Below, piece by piece: positions 5,790 to 7,190 of a DNA stretch of 7,190 nucleotides. Numbering within the stretch: position 1 is the stretch's first letter; each line of letters begins with the position of its first letter. The position numbers were made by a program, and so were the translations under genes. The DNA is from Legionellales bacterium (GTDB lineage: Bacteria > Pseudomonadota > Gammaproteobacteria > WLWR01), in assembly GCA_012103495.1 (NCBI GenBank), contig WLWR01000084.1, positions 1 to 7,190 on the forward strand, in the 5' to 3' direction. The notes beneath the pieces were generated by a model. That model did no database searches. It saw nothing but the letters and a program-made list of their open reading frames with translations, and was not told the DNA's origin.

Positions 5790-7188
5790 GGATGATGACT
5801 CCTGTTGTGGTATGGTTTTGCATTGGCACTCTTTGTTGGACTGGGCAAAAAATCATTTTCCTAGTCGTCAAGTTGTCATTGCTTGGAATCCAGGCAATGA
5901 CCTGACCCAACGCTAGTATTGTTGCAATGCGATGCCTACATAATTTTTCACCTTCACAGGAATGAGACAATGTGTTGTTCTGGGAAAAAGTTTCTACAAC
6001 CATCAGCTCAGCATTGGGTAATGAGCTTTTGATATCTTGTTGTTCAGAAGTTTTCGGGAATGATGGTTCAGAAGATGGGGTCTCGATACTTTTTACTGGA
6101 TCATTGTTTGTATCGGGTAATGAAGATTCTATTGCTGATGCCACCGTCGTTTGTTGAGTAAGTGCTAAGTCCGCTTGACGACGACGATAGCGGTTAACTG
6201 CGGCATTTTGTTGTTCCAAAGTGACTGAAAATTCATGACTGCCATCACCTTGTGCAACAAAATAATAATAGGAAGTGGTTGCCGGTTGTACAGCCGCACG
6301 CAGTGACGACTCGCTGGGCATGGCAATCGGGGTGGGTGGTAAGCCATGCCGACGATAGGTATTGTGTGGTGTATCTTTGCGTAAGTCCGCACGGGTCAGC
6401 GGGCCCTGATAATGTTCACCCAAACCATAAATAACCGTTGGATCCACTTGCAAGCGCATCCCTTTACGCAAACGATTGACAATAACACTAGACACCACTG
6501 GGCGTTCAGCATCAATTGCGGTTTCTTTTTCAATGATAGATGCAGCAATCAATGCTTCATATGCGGTTTTGTAAGGCAGGTTGGGTTGACGCTGCTGCCA
6601 AATCAATTGCAACTTTTCTTGCATTAATTTAGCGGCTTGCTGCAAAATAACGTGATCAGAAACGCCTCTGGCAAATTGATAGGTTTCTGGAAAAAATAAT
6701 CCTTCTAAATGCGGATAATCCAGCGATAATTGCGCCACTATTTCTGCCGTTGGCAAATGCACTAAAGTATCTCGAATATAAGGGTTGGCAATCATTGCAT
6801 CGCGAATTTGCCAAAAATTCCATCCTTCCACCAAAGTGATTAATCGCATCACCACATCACCACCCACCATACGATCCAATAATTGGTGAGCCGTCGTGGT
6901 GGAAGTCACCCAATACTCACCCGTTTTGAGCCGATTGGCTTGACCGGTTAATTGTCCCAACAAGCGTAAATAATATCGATCACGCTTGTGAGTCAATAAT
7001 TGTTGGCTTGTTAAATCTTGAGCAACTTGTTGAAGGGTATATCCAGGTGGTAAATAATAAATATAGTCAGAATCGACTTGGGTAAACGGTCGTTGTAAAA
7101 ATCGCTGCCAGTCCAGATACAACAGTCCAGCACCTATGACCAATAACCCAACACCCAGCAACAAAAAATACTTGCCCCGAATGCGCAT
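5764..7188 (-). CDS. mltG: Endolytic murein transglycosylase MltG with abnormal C-terminal extension
   Basis: MltG (YceG) is an inner-membrane lytic transglycosylase that cuts nascent peptidoglycan chains. A single N-terminal membrane helix (about 7-26) is followed by a LysM-like region (about 40-110) and the YceG catalytic domain. Signatures include LVEGWNFWQIRD (119-130), LEGLFFPETY (161-170), AASIIEKETA (215-224), where Glu222 should match catalytic Glu218 of E. coli, and DPTVIYGLG (249-257). NTYRRHGLPPTPIAMPSE (276-293) also fits. The recognisable enzyme ends near residue 338, whereas E. coli MltG has 340 residues in total. The frame then continues for about 136 residues: a Ser/Pro/acidic linker (about 345-405) and a part that does not look like protein (about 407-474), holding all four cysteines. 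The ATG at 7188 gives a sensible N-terminus, but a start further right cannot be excluded. It is the first visible gene of the minus-strand operon. Confidence 0.92.
   Translation of the reverse strand: MRIRGKYFLLLGVGLLVIGAGLLYLDWQRFLQRPFTQVDSDYIYYLPPGYTLQQVAQDLTSQQLLTHKRDRYYLRLLGQLTGQANRLKTGEYWVTSTTTAHQLLDRMVGGDVVMRLITLVEGWNFWQIRDAMIANPYIRDTLVHLPTAEIVAQLSLDYPHLEGLFFPETYQFARGVSDHVILQQAAKLMQEKLQLIWQQRQPNLPYKTAYEALIAASIIEKETAIDAERPVVSSVIVNRLRKGMRLQVDPTVIYGLGEHYQGPLTRADLRKDTPHNTYRRHGLPPTPIAMPSESSLRAAVQPATTSYYYFVAQGDGSHEFSVTLEQQNAAVNRYRRRQADLALTQQTTVASAIESSLPDTNNDPVKSIETPSSEPSFPKTSEQQDIKSSLPNAELMVVETFSQNNTLSHSCEGEKLCRHRIATILALGQVIAWIPSNDNLTTRKMIFCPVQQRVPMQNHTTTGVIIHGGTIHCH
5799..5803 (-). promoter_or_regulatory. 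Ribosome binding site of tmk, inside the mltG extension
   Basis: AGGAG on the minus strand with a 9-base spacer to the tmk ATG. It lies within the open frame of the mltG tail, which suggests this DNA was originally the non-coding leader of tmk. Confidence 0.6.
5861..5968 (-). repeat. Candidate dispersed palindromic element inside the 3' end of mltG
   Basis: Read on the minus strand, this stretch runs from GTCTCATTCCTGTGAAGG to AAGCAATGACAACTTGACGA. It resembles the small repeats with cores such as GTCATTCC...GGAATCCA that are scattered through many proteobacterial genomes, here apparently decayed at one end. It contains a strong inverted repeat (5875-5901). It would supply residues about 407-443 of the mltG frame, which look like translated non-coding DNA. 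The boundaries are approximate, and a second copy is not present in this window, so membership of a repeat family is inferred from resemblance only. Confidence 0.4.
5875..5901. repeat. 12-bp inverted repeat with 3-base loop
   Basis: GTCATTGCTTGG (5875-5886) and CCAGGCAATGAC (5890-5901) are inverted copies with one mismatch, around the loop AAT. In plus-strand RNA the mismatch is a G-U pair; in mltG mRNA it is a C-A mismatch. It is the strongest hairpin that I found in the window. No T-run follows it directly on the minus strand, so it does not look like an intrinsic terminator; a TTTTTT run lies about 25 bases further on, too far away. Confidence 0.75.
6016..6123 (-). repeat. Three copies of a short S-[L/F]-P coding motif in the MltG linker
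   Basis: The plus strand carries GGGTAATGA at 6016-6024, GGGAATGA at 6056-6063 and GGGTAATGA at 6115-6123. In the MltG frame these give SSLPDT (355-360), PSFPKT (375-380) and SSLPNA (388-393). TTCAGAAG also occurs twice (6043-6050 and 6067-6074). The linker therefore appears to have grown partly by duplication of a short unit rich in Ser, Pro and acidic residues. Confidence 0.4.
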
Positions 7189-7190
7189 TT

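Noticed and set aside
5861..5968. Rho-independent terminator between mltG and tmk
   Set aside because: The strong hairpin is not followed directly by a T-run on the minus strand.
5972..6157. Small plus-strand frame opposite the mltG tail
   Set aside because: It has no ATG start or ribosome site, and the Ser/Pro-rich minus-strand reading explains the composition better.
1..7190. Mobile element, CRISPR array, phage or defence system
   Set aside because: No transposase, integrase, regularly spaced repeats or defence-like genes are present; all long frames belong to housekeeping or transport genes.

Overview
The window looks like an ordinary chromosomal stretch of a gammaproteobacterium of moderate to low GC. 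The evidence is the minus-strand order mltG-tmk-holB-tatD, which matches the conserved enterobacterial order (yceG-tmk-holB-ycfH), and the E. coli-type sequence features of Tmk, HolB and the MetNIQ proteins. The proteins are rich in Gln and His. I cannot name the genus. No pilZ gene lies between holB and tatD, unlike the order known from Pseudomonas relatives.

Layout: (1) 1-576, plus strand, is the 3' end of a magnesium transporter gene of the MgtE family, cut by the window edge. (2) 577-862 is a 286-base gap with a good sigma70-type promoter (706-734), a perfect 10-base palindrome just upstream of it, a small hairpin further upstream, and a leader of about 120 nt with two possible stem-loops. 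(3) 863-3358, plus strand, is a complete metN-metI-metQ operon for an ABC importer of methionine: ATPase with C-terminal NIL sensor domain, permease, and substrate-binding lipoprotein. (4) 3377-7188, minus strand, converges on metQ with only 18 bases between the stop codons. In transcription order it holds mltG (septum-associated lytic transglycosylase), tmk (dTMP kinase), holB (DNA polymerase III delta') and tatD (metal-dependent nuclease family). These genes overlap or nearly touch, so they probably form one operon whose promoter lies beyond the right edge.

How the genes work together: MetQ is expected to capture methionine at the membrane and pass it to the MetI dimer, driven by MetN, while the NIL domain senses internal methionine. 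The minus-strand cluster joins cell-wall processing (MltG), dTTP supply (Tmk), the replication clamp loader (HolB) and a DNA-repair-type nuclease (TatD).

The most unusual part is the 3' end of mltG. The recognisable enzyme ends near residue 338, but the reading frame stays open for about 136 more residues and runs 26 bases into tmk. The first part of this tail is a Ser/Pro/acidic linker with a short motif present three times. The last part (5861-5968 and onward) reads like translated non-coding DNA: it contains a strong 12-bp inverted repeat resembling the small palindromic elements dispersed in many proteobacterial genomes, and it holds all four cysteines of the protein. An in-frame insertion of such an element, with loss of the original stop codon, is the simplest explanation. 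I see no CRISPR array, tRNA, rRNA, transposase gene or clearly new multi-gene system in this window.
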